Source: Acholeplasmataceae bacterium
GTDB lineage: Bacteria > Bacillota_I > Bacilli_A > Acholeplasmatales > Acholeplasmataceae
Assembly: GCA_028690555.1 (NCBI GenBank)
Contig: JAQVBA010000011.1
Coordinates: 1-26,546 of the forward strand
DNA length: 26,546 nt
Direction of reading: 5' to 3'
Program-made: the position numbers and the translations under genes
Part shown: piece after piece, positions 7,200-15,047 of the stretch
How the letters are laid out: every line of letters begins with the position of its first letter
Numbering within the stretch: the first letter of the stretch is position 1
The notes under the pieces: generated by a model
What the model was told of the DNA's origin: nothing
Seen by the model: the letters and a program-made list of their open reading frames with translations, nothing else
Databases searched by the model: none

Positions 7200-7638
7200 G
7201 TTGCTCTTCCTCCTTTATTTTTTTAATCCCTTGTTCTACAGCTTTCCAGGCAAGTGTTGCACACTTTATACGTGCTGGAAACTGTGAAACACCTTGATAC
7301 ACTACCGCATCTCCCTTTAAAATCTCAGGGTTATAAGGATATCCTTTAATGAGTTCATAAAACTCACCAATAATTTTCATTGCTTGATCAATGTCTTGAT
7401 CTTTGAGAGTTTCAGTCATGACACTAGCACTTGAACAACAAATCGAACACCCTGTCCCTTGATGTCTAATATCATCAATGACATGATCTTTAACATGCAT
7501 TTGAATGGTCATTTCATCACCACAACTTGGATTATTTAAATGGACCATCAAGTAACTGGAATCTGCAATCAACCCTTTATTTTTTGGATGTTTGTAGTGG
7601 TCCATGATCACTTGGCGATAAAGTTGTTCAATATTCAT
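7192..7638 (-). CDS. sufU: Zinc-dependent sulfurtransferase SufU
   Basis: A 148-residue SufU, the zinc protein that accepts sulfur from the SufS persulfide and passes it on to the SufBCD scaffold. The zinc ligands of the family are visible: Cys39 and Asp41 in NPSCGDE, Cys64 in GTGCSICCSS and Cys126 in RIKCATLAW. They sit two positions earlier than in the B. subtilis protein (41, 43, 66, 128). The ~18-residue insertion between the second and third Cys motifs relative to IscU (around residues 90-112) is also present, separating it from classical IscU scaffolds. An AAGGAG site lies in the 10-base gap after sufS, and the end overlaps sufB by eight bases. Confidence 0.95.
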   Translation of the reverse strand: MNIEQLYRQVIMDHYKHPKNKGLIADSSYLMVHLNNPSCGDEMTIQMHVKDHVIDDIRHQGTGCSICCSSASVMTETLKDQDIDQAMKIIGEFYELIKGYPYNPEILKGDAVVYQGVSQFPARIKCATLAWKAVEQGIKKIKEEEQHG

Positions 7639-7648
7639 GTGCTTCTCC

Positions 7649-8854
7649 TTAAAATTGTCTAAAAAAATCTCTCGCTTCTATGACGCTTTGAATGAAAATA
7701 TCACAATCTTCTTTACTATTATAAATATGAATCGAAGCTCTTAAAGTGGATTGTACACCTAAAAACTGACTAACAAGTTGTGCGCAATGGTGTCCTGCTC
7801 TCACAGATACCTTTGATCCATCAAGCATGGTTGCAATATCATGCGGATGAACATCATCAATGTTAAAGGCAATCACTGGATTATCTGCGGTTTTATTATA
7901 AATGGTTATGCCTTCGACTTCTTCTAATTCTTTCAATAGATATTGATGAATTTCATGAGTATGTTGATGAATGTCTTCAAATCCAATCGATTCGATATAA
8001 TCAATGGCTGCTGATAATCCAATCGCTCCACTAATCACAGGTGTACCTGCTTCAAATCTGAGTGGTGCATCTTTAAATGAGACAAAATCCTTACTCACTT
8101 GATCCACCATTTCACCACCATATTCAAAAGGTTCTATTTGATTCAGTAATTTTTCTTTTCCATAAAGGACACCGACACCCGATGGACCAAACATTTTATG
8201 TCCTGAGAAAGCTAAGAAATCAACATCGAGTGTTCTAACATCGAGTTTTATGTGTGGTGCAGATTGAGCTGCATCTAAAATGACAATTGCATTTTTTTCA
8301 TGCGCAAATTTTGTAATCTCTTCAATGGGTGTCAAATAACCCATCACATTTGAAACATGGGTGATTGCAACTATTTTAGTGCGATCACTTAACACTTTTC
8401 TAAATCCTTCAACGGTAATTCTACCTTCTTTAGTTAACGGTATATATACAAGTTTAGCCCCTGTTTTTTTAGCAACTATCATCCAAGGAATAATAGATGA
8501 GTGATGTTCTAGTTCACTGGTGATAATCTCATCACCTGGTTTAAGCTGCTTAATATATGCAGAAGCTATCGTATTCAAAGCTGAGGTTGTTCCTCTTGTA
8601 AAAACGATTTCTTCTTCATTAGCATGAATAAATCTTGCGACATTTTGACGTGCATTTTCATAAAGTGTCGTCGCTTCATAAGCTAGATCGTATGCACCTC
8701 TATGGACATTTACTCCCAGTTTTTGATAATAATAATCAACTTTATCTATGACGTGTTTTACTTTAAGCGATGATGCAGCACTATCAAAAAAGACAAGATT
8801 TGGATGAGTTTCATAAATTGGAAAATCCAAGCGAATTTTATGTACATCAATCAT
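7649..8854 (-). CDS. sufS: Cysteine desulfurase SufS
   Basis: A 401-residue PLP-dependent cysteine desulfurase (group II, SufS/CsdA type) that removes sulfur from L-cysteine, leaving alanine and an enzyme persulfide. The PLP Schiff-base lysine lies in FSGHKMFGPSG (Lys220); TSELEHHSS (113-121) and LDAAQSAPH (193-201) bind cofactor. The active-site Cys is Cys357 in VRAGHHCAQL, followed by the short loop of group II enzymes. The start overlaps the sufD stop by four bases (ATGA), and sufU, its sulfur acceptor, follows ten bases downstream. Full length with all key residues. Confidence 0.97.
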   Translation of the reverse strand: MIDVHKIRLDFPIYETHPNLVFFDSAASSLKVKHVIDKVDYYYQKLGVNVHRGAYDLAYEATTLYENARQNVARFIHANEEEIVFTRGTTSALNTIASAYIKQLKPGDEIITSELEHHSSIIPWMIVAKKTGAKLVYIPLTKEGRITVEGFRKVLSDRTKIVAITHVSNVMGYLTPIEEITKFAHEKNAIVILDAAQSAPHIKLDVRTLDVDFLAFSGHKMFGPSGVGVLYGKEKLLNQIEPFEYGGEMVDQVSKDFVSFKDAPLRFEAGTPVISGAIGLSAAIDYIESIGFEDIHQHTHEIHQYLLKELEEVEGITIYNKTADNPVIAFNIDDVHPHDIATMLDGSKVSVRAGHHCAQLVSQFLGVQSTLRASIHIYNSKEDCDIFIQSVIEARDFFRQF

Positions 8855-9726
8855 ATTCTTGAGTTCACGAGATTAACGAATCTTTCCTTTAATGGTTCAT
8901 CATCAATTTCATCGATGATTGGTTTTAAAAAGCCGTTGATAATCAGTTTTTCAGCTTCTTGTTGCGTTAAACCACGACTTCTTAAATAGTAGAGTACATC
9001 TTCTTCAATTTTACCGATAGTCGCTCCGTGTCCAGCTTTGACATCGAATTCATCAATTAATAAAATTGGGTTGACTTCAACAATTGCTTGATCAGATGTG
9101 ATGATCCCTTTTAAGGTTTGGAAAGCATTCGCATTCTTCATACCTTTCTCAATTTTTTCAACACCATTTAAAATGATTTTACCTTGTTTGTTAGCAATGC
9201 CAATGTTGGTCATATCACCAATCGTATTTGGTGCTTTGTGAACAATTAATACATCGATATTTTGTTGATTCTCATCAGATGATACAGCAACTGCTCGCAT
9301 TTTAACTTCAGCACCTTCACCAATGAGATCAACATGCATTTTAGCATCGATAATATCACTGACAAAACCACCTAATAAATCCAACTTGGAATCACGTTCT
9401 GCCGTAAAATAATGTTCGACTAAACCTTTTTTACTTTTTAATTCACTCACAAGTAAATATTTAACATGGCTATTCTTCTTTGCAAGTAAATTTAAATGGT
9501 ATGTGCTTGCTTCTAAAGTGTCATTTTTTACTTCTAATATAATTTTAATGCTTGTATTTTCTGAAACCACAATTTTTAATGAATCATTGTGATCATCTAA
9601 TATGGTAATTTTAATAGGATCTTGAAATGCTATATTTTTTGGAATGGTTAATGTGTGATTGTCGTAAACGAAATCTTTTGGAAGTTTCGTTTGGACCATC
9701 TGTTTTTCAATGACAATATCTCTCAT
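8851..9726 (-). CDS. sufD: Fe-S cluster assembly subunit SufD (short form)
   Basis: A 291-residue SufD, the SufB paralogue that completes the SufBC2D scaffold. The C-terminal core has NPILLIDEFDVKAGHGATIG, with His233 at the position of the functionally important His360 of E. coli SufD, then EEDVLYYLRSRGL and INGFLKPII. Bacillus and E. coli SufD have about 420-440 residues, so this protein lacks most of the N-terminal helical region. The beta-helix core and SufC-contact region remain. The start overlaps sufC by one base (TAATG) and the end overlaps sufS by four. Confidence 0.93.
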   Translation of the reverse strand: MRDIVIEKQMVQTKLPKDFVYDNHTLTIPKNIAFQDPIKITILDDHNDSLKIVVSENTSIKIILEVKNDTLEASTYHLNLLAKKNSHVKYLLVSELKSKKGLVEHYFTAERDSKLDLLGGFVSDIIDAKMHVDLIGEGAEVKMRAVAVSSDENQQNIDVLIVHKAPNTIGDMTNIGIANKQGKIILNGVEKIEKGMKNANAFQTLKGIITSDQAIVEVNPILLIDEFDVKAGHGATIGKIEEDVLYYLRSRGLTQQEAEKLIINGFLKPIIDEIDDEPLKERFVNLVNSRI

Positions 9727-10493
9727 TATTCTTCGCCTTCAGCAAATTCAATTCCGAGTTCATCTTTGATCCATTCATAACCATTCTTGTCTATCTTTTC
9801 AATTAATTCTTGCCCACCGCTTAAAACAATTTTACCATCGATCATAATGTGAACATTCGTTGGTTTAATATGATCTAATATGCGTTGGTAGTGTGTAATT
9901 AAAATACATCCGAAATTTTCATCGACAAGTTCGCTCACATTTTCACCGACAATTTTTAAAGCATCGACATCTAAGCCTGAGTCAATTTCATCTAAAATCG
10001 CAAACTTTGGACGAATGACTTTTAATTGTAGTATTTCATTACGTTTGCGCTCTCCACCACTAAAACCTTCGTTTAAGTAACGATGTGCTAGATCTGGACG
10101 CATCTTTAGTTCTTCAACCACTTTTTCATATTTTAATGCAAATTCAAATAAGCCAACTTCTTTGCCAGAAGTTGCACGAAGTGCTTGGCGCATAAAATCA
10201 CTATTTGTAACACCTGGAACTTCTGCAGGATATTGCATTGCTAAAAATAAACCTGCTCTTGCACGTTCATCGACTTCAAGTTCTAATAGATTTGCTCCGT
10301 CAAGTAAAGCTTCACCTTCAGTAATTTGATATTTTGGATGGCCCATTAATGCACTAGCAAGTGTTGATTTACCCGTACCATTTGGTCCCATAATTGCGTG
10401 AACTTCTCCTGAGTTAACGACTAAGTCAACTCCTTTTAATATTTCTTTTCCTTCAATTCCAACATGTAAGTTATGAATCTCTAATTTTGCCAT
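9726..10493 (-). CDS. sufC: Fe-S cluster assembly ATPase SufC
   Basis: A 255-residue soluble ABC ATPase of the SufBC2D complex; its ATP-driven dimerisation opens the SufB-SufD interface for cluster assembly. Walker A is GPNGTGKST (36-44), the signature FSGGERKRNE (144-153) carries the SufC-specific ERKRNE extension, Walker B is FAILDEIDSGLD (164-175), and the H-loop histidine is in LITHYQRIL. The length is typical. It is first in the operon, with a perfect AAGGAGG site nine bases before the ATG and a TATAAT box at 10521-10526. Confidence 0.97.
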   Translation of the reverse strand: MAKLEIHNLHVGIEGKEILKGVDLVVNSGEVHAIMGPNGTGKSTLASALMGHPKYQITEGEALLDGANLLELEVDERARAGLFLAMQYPAEVPGVTNSDFMRQALRATSGKEVGLFEFALKYEKVVEELKMRPDLAHRYLNEGFSGGERKRNEILQLKVIRPKFAILDEIDSGLDVDALKIVGENVSELVDENFGCILITHYQRILDHIKPTNVHIMIDGKIVLSGGQELIEKIDKNGYEWIKDELGIEFAEGEE

Positions 10494-10520
10494 GATAGGT
10501 CCTCCTTAATTTCCAAAACT

Positions 10521-10526
10521 ATTATA
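10521..10526 (-). promoter_or_regulatory. -10 box of the suf operon promoter
   Basis: A perfect TATAAT on the minus strand, 28 bases before the sufC ATG. The sequence 17 bases further upstream (TGGCTT) matches the -35 consensus poorly, which could mean activator dependence or a weak promoter. Confidence 0.5.
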
Positions 10527-10579
10527 TAACATAATGTTTTATAAAGCCATTTATATGCTAAATAGACTTGTGTAAATAA

Positions 10580-10593
10580 TGAAAACGTTTTTA
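10580..10593. promoter_or_regulatory. cre-like palindrome (CcpA-type operator candidate)
   Basis: TGAAAACGTTTTTA matches 13 of 14 positions of the catabolite-responsive consensus TGWAANCGNTNWCA; the reverse strand likewise has one mismatch. It lies about 55 bases upstream of the suf -10 box and just before the -35 of a plus-strand promoter candidate, so it could act on either. No ccpA gene is in the window. Confidence 0.35.
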
Positions 10594-10704
10594 TGTAATT
10601 TTTGAGTAAATAACGTGAATTATTGTTCATATTGTTGTATAATCAAAATGTATTAAGCCCTTTTTTATGGTGAAATACATACTTGTTTCTATTTTTCTCC
10701 CAAA

Positions 10705-10773
10705 GAAAAAAGCACATCCATGAATTTAGAATGTTGACTGCCATCTAGCATTCTACGAAATTCTTGAATGTGC
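10705..10773 (-). terminator. Long imperfect hairpin with T tract ending the opp-LRR transcript
   Basis: Arms 10712-10733 and 10749-10773 pair over about 20 bp (GCACAT / ATGTGC at the base, GAATTT / AAATTC in the middle, AGAATG / CATTCT at the top), with two mismatch sites, a 3-base bulge and a 15-base loop. On the minus strand TTTTTTCTTT follows directly, so it can end transcription from the LRR gene 60 bases upstream. Its irregular shape is also typical of structured RNA. Confidence 0.5.
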
Positions 10774-10805
10774 AAAGCTTCAAGTTTGAAGCTTTTTTTA
10801 TTTTT
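10774..10805 (+). terminator. Intrinsic terminator pointing to the plus strand
   Basis: The arms AAAGCTTC (10774-10781) and GAAGCTTT (10788-10795) are perfect, with a 6-base loop, and are followed on the plus strand by TTTTATTTTTATT. On the minus strand no T run follows. It therefore serves plus-strand transcription, although no plus-strand gene precedes it. Confidence 0.65.
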
Positions 10806-10831
10806 ATTGGTCGTTAATATTAAATGATGAA

Positions 10832-12967
10832 TTACGTTTTCAAAACCACGGGACGATTATTAGGGTTCCAATTTGGATGCCAGATTTCAGGAATCTGGAA
10901 TAAATCGATATAAATCGTGACATTAGAACAGCCATAAAACGCATAATACCCAATATATTCAACTCGTTCACCGATATAGATTGATTCTAAAGTTTCACAT
11001 TGTCCAAAAGCTCCGTCATCTATGCGAGTTATGCTCGATGGTAAGGTTATCGAGTTAAGTTGACGCACTCCATACAATGCATATGCCTGAATCACTTCAA
11101 TGCCTTCTGCAAGTGAAAGTGATTCTAGCGATGATGCACCAAAAAACGCATACTCACCGATTGTTTTCACTGTACCGGGAATGCTCATCTGCAATAATTT
11201 TTCAGCATTTCTAAATGCATACTTCCCAATTTTATTAATGGTGGTTGAAAATACAACATTATTCAGTACAATACATCCGTCACACAAATAATTATTGATT
11301 TCTTTTACATTTTCCGGTAATACAAGTTCTGTTAAACTTTCAGCTCCTCTAAATGCACCTGGTCCAATGTTTTTGACTGATTCGGGAATTAAAATAGTTT
11401 TCAACAATTTATTGTTTGCAAACGCGTCGCTACCTATCGAGAAAAGATTAGGGGGTAATGTGATATTTTCTAAAGATATTGCACCGCTAAATGCGCTATC
11501 TGCTATTGTCGTTATACTATCGGGTAAATTGACGGATATTAACGAATCACATCCACGACAGAAATCTTCGCTGACAGAAGTTATGCCATCCGGAATCTCT
11601 AAAGAGACTAAGCTGTTTGCATATTTAAAAACTCCTGTACCAAAAGAAATGACATTTTCGTGAATATCGATGGTTTCTAAGGATGTGGCTCCAGAAAAAA
11701 CTTCATCAGCAATTACGGTGACGTTTTCTGGTACAACAAAGGATGTTAAACCCGTAGCATTCATGAACAATCCATAATTTAAAGTCATAATTTGATTAGA
11801 AAGTTGAACATCATCTAAATTTGGTGTTTCCGAAAAGGCTAAAGACCCTAGATAAACGACTGCATCTGGAATAGTAATTGATGATATTCCGGATCCCATA
11901 AACGCTGCATCTTTGATGATCTTTAGACTATCAGGTAAAACAATTTCGGATAGATTTGATGTATATGCAAACGATCCATAACCCAAAGCTGTAATATTAT
12001 TAGATAGATTTATACCCGATAAATTCGAGGCTCCGTAAAAAAAATAATCTGGAATTTCTGTTAATGAATCGGGCAAATTAATTTCATATAAATTCGAAGC
12101 CCCATAAAATAATCCTCTACCTAACGATGCATTATTTGGAAGATTCACTGAGTTTAGATTTGAATTATTCGCAAAAGCATAATCCTTAATTTCATAAATT
12201 CCATCATGGATATCGATTGTCTCAACTTGAGTCCCCATAAAGGCTCTTTCACCAATTGAAATTACTGGGATATTGTTTATTTTTTTTGGAATAACAACAT
12301 GTTCATCTGTTGAACGATAACCGATAATTTCGGCTCCATCTCCCATCATTCTGATGACAAACTTCTTATCAGGAGTTTCAATATTAAAAGATATAAAACT
12401 GATGATTAAAACAAACAAACCAGCAACAGAAATCCAAATATTTTTTATCTCACGTTCGCCAAAATATAAGATCAATCCTGCAACAAAGACAAATAGAGAA
12501 ATTATAAATAAAGCTGTTACAGGGAACCAAGAGACTCCGTTTAAATATGGGATGATTGCGCTAAATGGTAAGATAAGTAAAACCGATATGAATAGTAAGG
12601 TTAGATTGATTTTATAGGGAGCGCCACGATAATTCCAATATTTTGTGTTTAAAAAAAGTGTGGAGATCGTCATGGATGTTCCCGTGATAAATAAACCAAT
12701 CCAAACCAAATTATAAATCGCACCAAATATCATTGAAAGTAAAAATATGACGGCGTTAATCACAATAAAAGGTTTACTTATTTTATGATAGTAAACTTTT
12801 TGTTTAGAGAGAAGATCGCCATCTTCTTGTCCTTTCAAAAAGCATTCTAGTGCCTTTTGATAATCTCTTTTGACACCAAGTCCATATTCATATTTTAAAC
12901 CTTCAATATAATACCTATTTTCTTCTTTTAAATGGTCTTTCAGGCGTTTTTTACGTTTCAAAATCAT
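10832..12967 (-). CDS. Membrane-anchored BspA-type leucine-rich-repeat protein with N-terminal Sel1-like repeat
   Basis: About 711 residues from the ATG at 12967, which has AGGTGAT just upstream; a GTG at 12976 would overlap that site. A charged N-terminus carries one Sel1-type repeat (about 20-50: EGLKYEYGLGVKRDYQKALE and following). Five hydrophobic segments follow (about 69-197). The remaining ~500 residues are about 20 tandem 23-residue LRR_5/BspA repeats of the form I-x-x-I-x-x-x-A-F-x-x-x-x-x-L-x-x-I-x-L-P-x-x. With five membrane spans and a basic N-terminus inside, the LRR array should face outward. BspA-type repeats act in adhesion or ligand binding elsewhere; the partner here is unknown. 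It is the last gene of the opp-linked unit, nine bases after the preceding gene if counted to the GTG, 18 to the ATG. Confidence 0.85.
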   Translation of the reverse strand: MILKRKKRLKDHLKEENRYYIEGLKYEYGLGVKRDYQKALECFLKGQEDGDLLSKQKVYYHKISKPFIVINAVIFLLSMIFGAIYNLVWIGLFITGTSMTISTLFLNTKYWNYRGAPYKINLTLLFISVLLILPFSAIIPYLNGVSWFPVTALFIISLFVFVAGLILYFGEREIKNIWISVAGLFVLIISFISFNIETPDKKFVIRMMGDGAEIIGYRSTDEHVVIPKKINNIPVISIGERAFMGTQVETIDIHDGIYEIKDYAFANNSNLNSVNLPNNASLGRGLFYGASNLYEINLPDSLTEIPDYFFYGASNLSGINLSNNITALGYGSFAYTSNLSEIVLPDSLKIIKDAAFMGSGISSITIPDAVVYLGSLAFSETPNLDDVQLSNQIMTLNYGLFMNATGLTSFVVPENVTVIADEVFSGATSLETIDIHENVISFGTGVFKYANSLVSLEIPDGITSVSEDFCRGCDSLISVNLPDSITTIADSAFSGAISLENITLPPNLFSIGSDAFANNKLLKTILIPESVKNIGPGAFRGAESLTELVLPENVKEINNYLCDGCIVLNNVVFSTTINKIGKYAFRNAEKLLQMSIPGTVKTIGEYAFFGASSLESLSLAEGIEVIQAYALYGVRQLNSITLPSSITRIDDGAFGQCETLESIYIGERVEYIGYYAFYGCSNVTIYIDLFQIPEIWHPNWNPNNRPVVLKT

Positions 12968-12985
12968 TTCAATCACCTACTTTTT

Positions 12986-13492
12986 TTAAGTTAGTATGAA
13001 AAGAGTAATTAAAGCTGGAATAAGTAAGATTCCCGCAGAAATCAATACTGTTATATAGTAAAAACTAGGGATTGGATCATCTTGAATTTTTTTCATGTAA
13101 GTATAGTAATCCAATTTTGGCTTTTTACCGATGATCATCAGTGAAAACGACTTAACTCCGTGAATAAATGGCGATAGGATATTGTGGTTATACACAAATA
13201 ACATCCATCCAAACATGAGTTCTATCGCAAAAGCCAGCCAAATTGCATCACCTATTGCCATTAAGCTAAGATCCCATTGCCAAAGTAAACCAAATCCAAT
13301 TAAAGCGATGCTAATCAAAAACATCGTCAAAAATGCTTTAAAAATTCGAGCTCTTTTCTGTTTCTTTGCATTTATTTCACGCTCAGTATGATTGGGTTTT
13401 TCATCCTCGCTTTTGGCTTCATCTTCAGGAATAAAAAAATCTTGTTTTGATGTTTGCTCAACAAATTTAAGTTTGTTCTTTAAATCACTCAT
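12986..13492 (-). CDS. Hypothetical membrane protein (DUF3899-like)
   Basis: A 168-residue protein: a hydrophilic charged N-terminus (1-48), then three hydrophobic segments (about 50-70, 74-98 and 145-167) with a short polar stretch rich in Lys and Tyr between the second and third. The middle (SLMAIGDAIWLAFAIELMFG, then a YDYM-like YYTYMKK) resembles the DUF3899 family of small Firmicute membrane proteins, which has no known function; this is by eye and weak. The start overlaps the upstream gene by four bases (ATGA), with AAGGTGATT as ribosome site. It sits between oppF and the LRR protein and is presumably co-expressed with both. Confidence 0.7.
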   Translation of the reverse strand: MSDLKNKLKFVEQTSKQDFFIPEDEAKSEDEKPNHTEREINAKKQKRARIFKAFLTMFLISIALIGFGLLWQWDLSLMAIGDAIWLAFAIELMFGWMLFVYNHNILSPFIHGVKSFSLMIIGKKPKLDYYTYMKKIQDDPIPSFYYITVLISAGILLIPALITLFILT

Positions 13493-14268
13493 TTAATCAC
13501 CTTATCTTCAACTTCACAAAGTTGTTTTATGTACCAGCACGCATAGTAGTAATATTTACTTGGATATGCTTTCTGCGGGCATAAAAAGTATATCATATTT
13601 TGATCTGAAAAATAACCTACAGTGATGTGTATCAAATATTGTTGATTACTTTTAAAATTTATTATTCGGGAAATTTTATTTGTGGTTTCTTCATCCATCT
13701 GATCATACATGATAAACTGTAATGTTATTTGAATCTTTGTTTTAAATCCTTTAGGTTCTAAGCTTAATAGCTTAATTTTTTCATTTTCCAAATGCTCGCT
13801 GTAAAAGTCAAAACTAGAGTTTTTCGCTAATACGATACTGATACAAGCATCCTTTCTATTTGATATTTTATTTAATTTATCTGTATATAAATAAAAATAC
13901 ATGTAATCTTTCTCATCACTTAATAATTTGAATCCATTTTCTTTTATCTTTTCGACCCAAGATGTGGTAAATATTTTCCGACCAAGTTTAACTGGTCCGA
14001 TTTCATCCAACAGCATCGACAAATATTGGATATTCATTTCATAGTATGAAAATTTACCTTTAACCCATAAAGTGAAAATCAAGTAAATAATTGAGATCGG
14101 TAGATATATTGTGATAATCAGATCATTTCCTAAATTTGTCATATAAGATAAAACAACAAAAATTACAATAAAAAGGAATAGCGGAAAAGAGACAAAAAAG
14201 AGAAGTAAATTTCTCTTTTTTATCATTTCATTTCGTTTATTTAATAGACTATCTATTTGGGTTGCCAT
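13489..14268 (-). CDS. Hypothetical protein with two N-terminal membrane segments
   Basis: A 259-residue protein I do not recognise. Two strongly hydrophobic segments (about 20-42 and 48-68) follow a basic N-terminus (KRNEMIKKRN), so both ends are probably cytoplasmic. The rest (~190 residues) is a soluble mixed alpha/beta domain without Cys or nucleotide-binding motifs; it includes the strands KIQITLQFIMYD and YLIHITVGYFS. The start lies 16 bases inside the preceding lipoprotein gene and has no good ribosome site, which suggests translation by coupling. The end overlaps the next gene by four bases. Such spacing across the whole unit argues that it belongs to the Opp-linked locus. Confidence 0.65.
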   Translation of the reverse strand: MATQIDSLLNKRNEMIKKRNLLLFFVSFPLFLFIVIFVVLSYMTNLGNDLIITIYLPISIIYLIFTLWVKGKFSYYEMNIQYLSMLLDEIGPVKLGRKIFTTSWVEKIKENGFKLLSDEKDYMYFYLYTDKLNKISNRKDACISIVLAKNSSFDFYSEHLENEKIKLLSLEPKGFKTKIQITLQFIMYDQMDEETTNKISRIINFKSNQQYLIHITVGYFSDQNMIYFLCPQKAYPSKYYYYACWYIKQLCEVEDKVIK

Positions 14269-15047
14269 ACGCCATACAATGTTATACGTTGAGTTCTTGT
14301 GAAAATTTCATCATTTGCGTACCAAACTCCCGTACCATCTCTTCTTGAATTCCATCCCATAAATGTATATTCATTCGTTTCATCAAATTGAGGAAAATCT
14401 ATGATATCCCCATATGAAACAGTAAGTGAATTTGGATTGCTAGGCCCTTCTCCCTCAATTGGATAATTAGTTCTAAAGGTTACGACGACTGTAATTGCTT
14501 TCCAATGGGCAAACAAATATAAATCTTCATAGACATTAGGTATGATTTGATATCCTTTGTCACCAGGAATCGTTGATGACTCATCCACCCAATCATAGGG
14601 GTACCAAGCAACAAATAAGAATCCTGTGCGTTTTGGAAGAGGTAATACTTTATTATCTCCTGGAACAAATGTAAGAGGGTAGTCTGTATCAGGCATTTCT
14701 CCTCCATTTGGATCGTATATGATGTTAAAAATCATGGGAACCCACTTTGCATATAAAACAAATGAAACGTCGCCAACGGTATCCACATCAAAATTAAACG
14801 GTTCTGTTAGGTAGAAATCTTTATACCAACCATCAAATAAGAATCCTGAACGAGCTGGTTCTTCCGGTGCACTGATTTTAGTATTTGGCTCAATATTTAA
14901 ATAAGATTCAATTTGCGTTGCTCCTGTGTTTGCAGTAAAGAAAACGACATTGATTTCTTCATTTGATACCTTTTTGTCCGCACAAGCAACTAAAGTCATG
15001 GAAATAATTACCAAAAATATTAAATTAAATAATTTTTTCAACATCAT
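14253..15047 (-). CDS. Lipoprotein with three InlB B-type repeats
   Basis: A 264-residue exported lipoprotein (lipobox LVAC, Cys22) that consists almost wholly of three Listeria-Bacteroides (InlB B / Flg_new) repeats at about 34-98, 106-173 and 178-262. Each has the family hallmark of a strand, a G-W core and a closing LYxxW: FDGWYKD with LYAKW, FVAWYPY with LFAHW, and FMGWNSR with LYGVW. Such beta-grasp repeats occur in Gram-positive surface proteins and mediate binding or act as stalks. The ATG overlaps the oppF stop by one base, with GGAGG directly before; the second ATG (15044) is equally possible. The same module begins OppA and the S41 lipoprotein in this window, so it may be a common display element. 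Confidence 0.85.
   Translation of the reverse strand: MMLKKLFNLIFLVIISMTLVACADKKVSNEEINVVFFTANTGATQIESYLNIEPNTKISAPEEPARSGFLFDGWYKDFYLTEPFNFDVDTVGDVSFVLYAKWVPMIFNIIYDPNGGEMPDTDYPLTFVPGDNKVLPLPKRTGFLFVAWYPYDWVDESSTIPGDKGYQIIPNVYEDLYLFAHWKAITVVVTFRTNYPIEGEGPSNPNSLTVSYGDIIDFPQFDETNEYTFMGWNSRRDGTGVWYANDEIFTRTQRITLYGVWQPK

Larger units (their letters stand above)
10615..10805 (+). ncRNA. Plus-strand small RNA candidate (promoter 10615-10643, terminator 10774-10805)
   Basis: This 338-base gap (10494-10831) holds no ORF of note, but on the plus strand it has GTGAAT (10615-10620), 17 bases, then a perfect TATAAT (10638-10643). About 155 bases later comes an intrinsic terminator with a strong T tail. 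Between them lies a small hairpin (TTTTTCT / AGAAAAA, about 10694-10710) and a long imperfect hairpin (10712-10773). No gene follows on the plus strand, so the simplest product is a free RNA of roughly 150 nt. It does not show hallmarks I recognise for tmRNA, RNase P, SRP RNA or T-box. Alternative: only back-to-back terminators with no RNA. Confidence 0.35.

Noticed and set aside
10650..10805. Known RNA classes (6S, SRP, tmRNA, T-box) for the plus-strand RNA candidate
   Set aside because: No SRP GGAAG-type loop, no tRNA-like domain, no T-box TGGNACCGCG element, and the 5' and 3' ends do not pair as in 6S RNA. Left as an unclassified candidate.
11100..11663. Two plus-strand open frames (11100-11291 and 11295-11663)
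   Set aside because: They are antisense to the LRR array; their repetitive look mirrors the LRR repeats. No ribosome site or independent motif.
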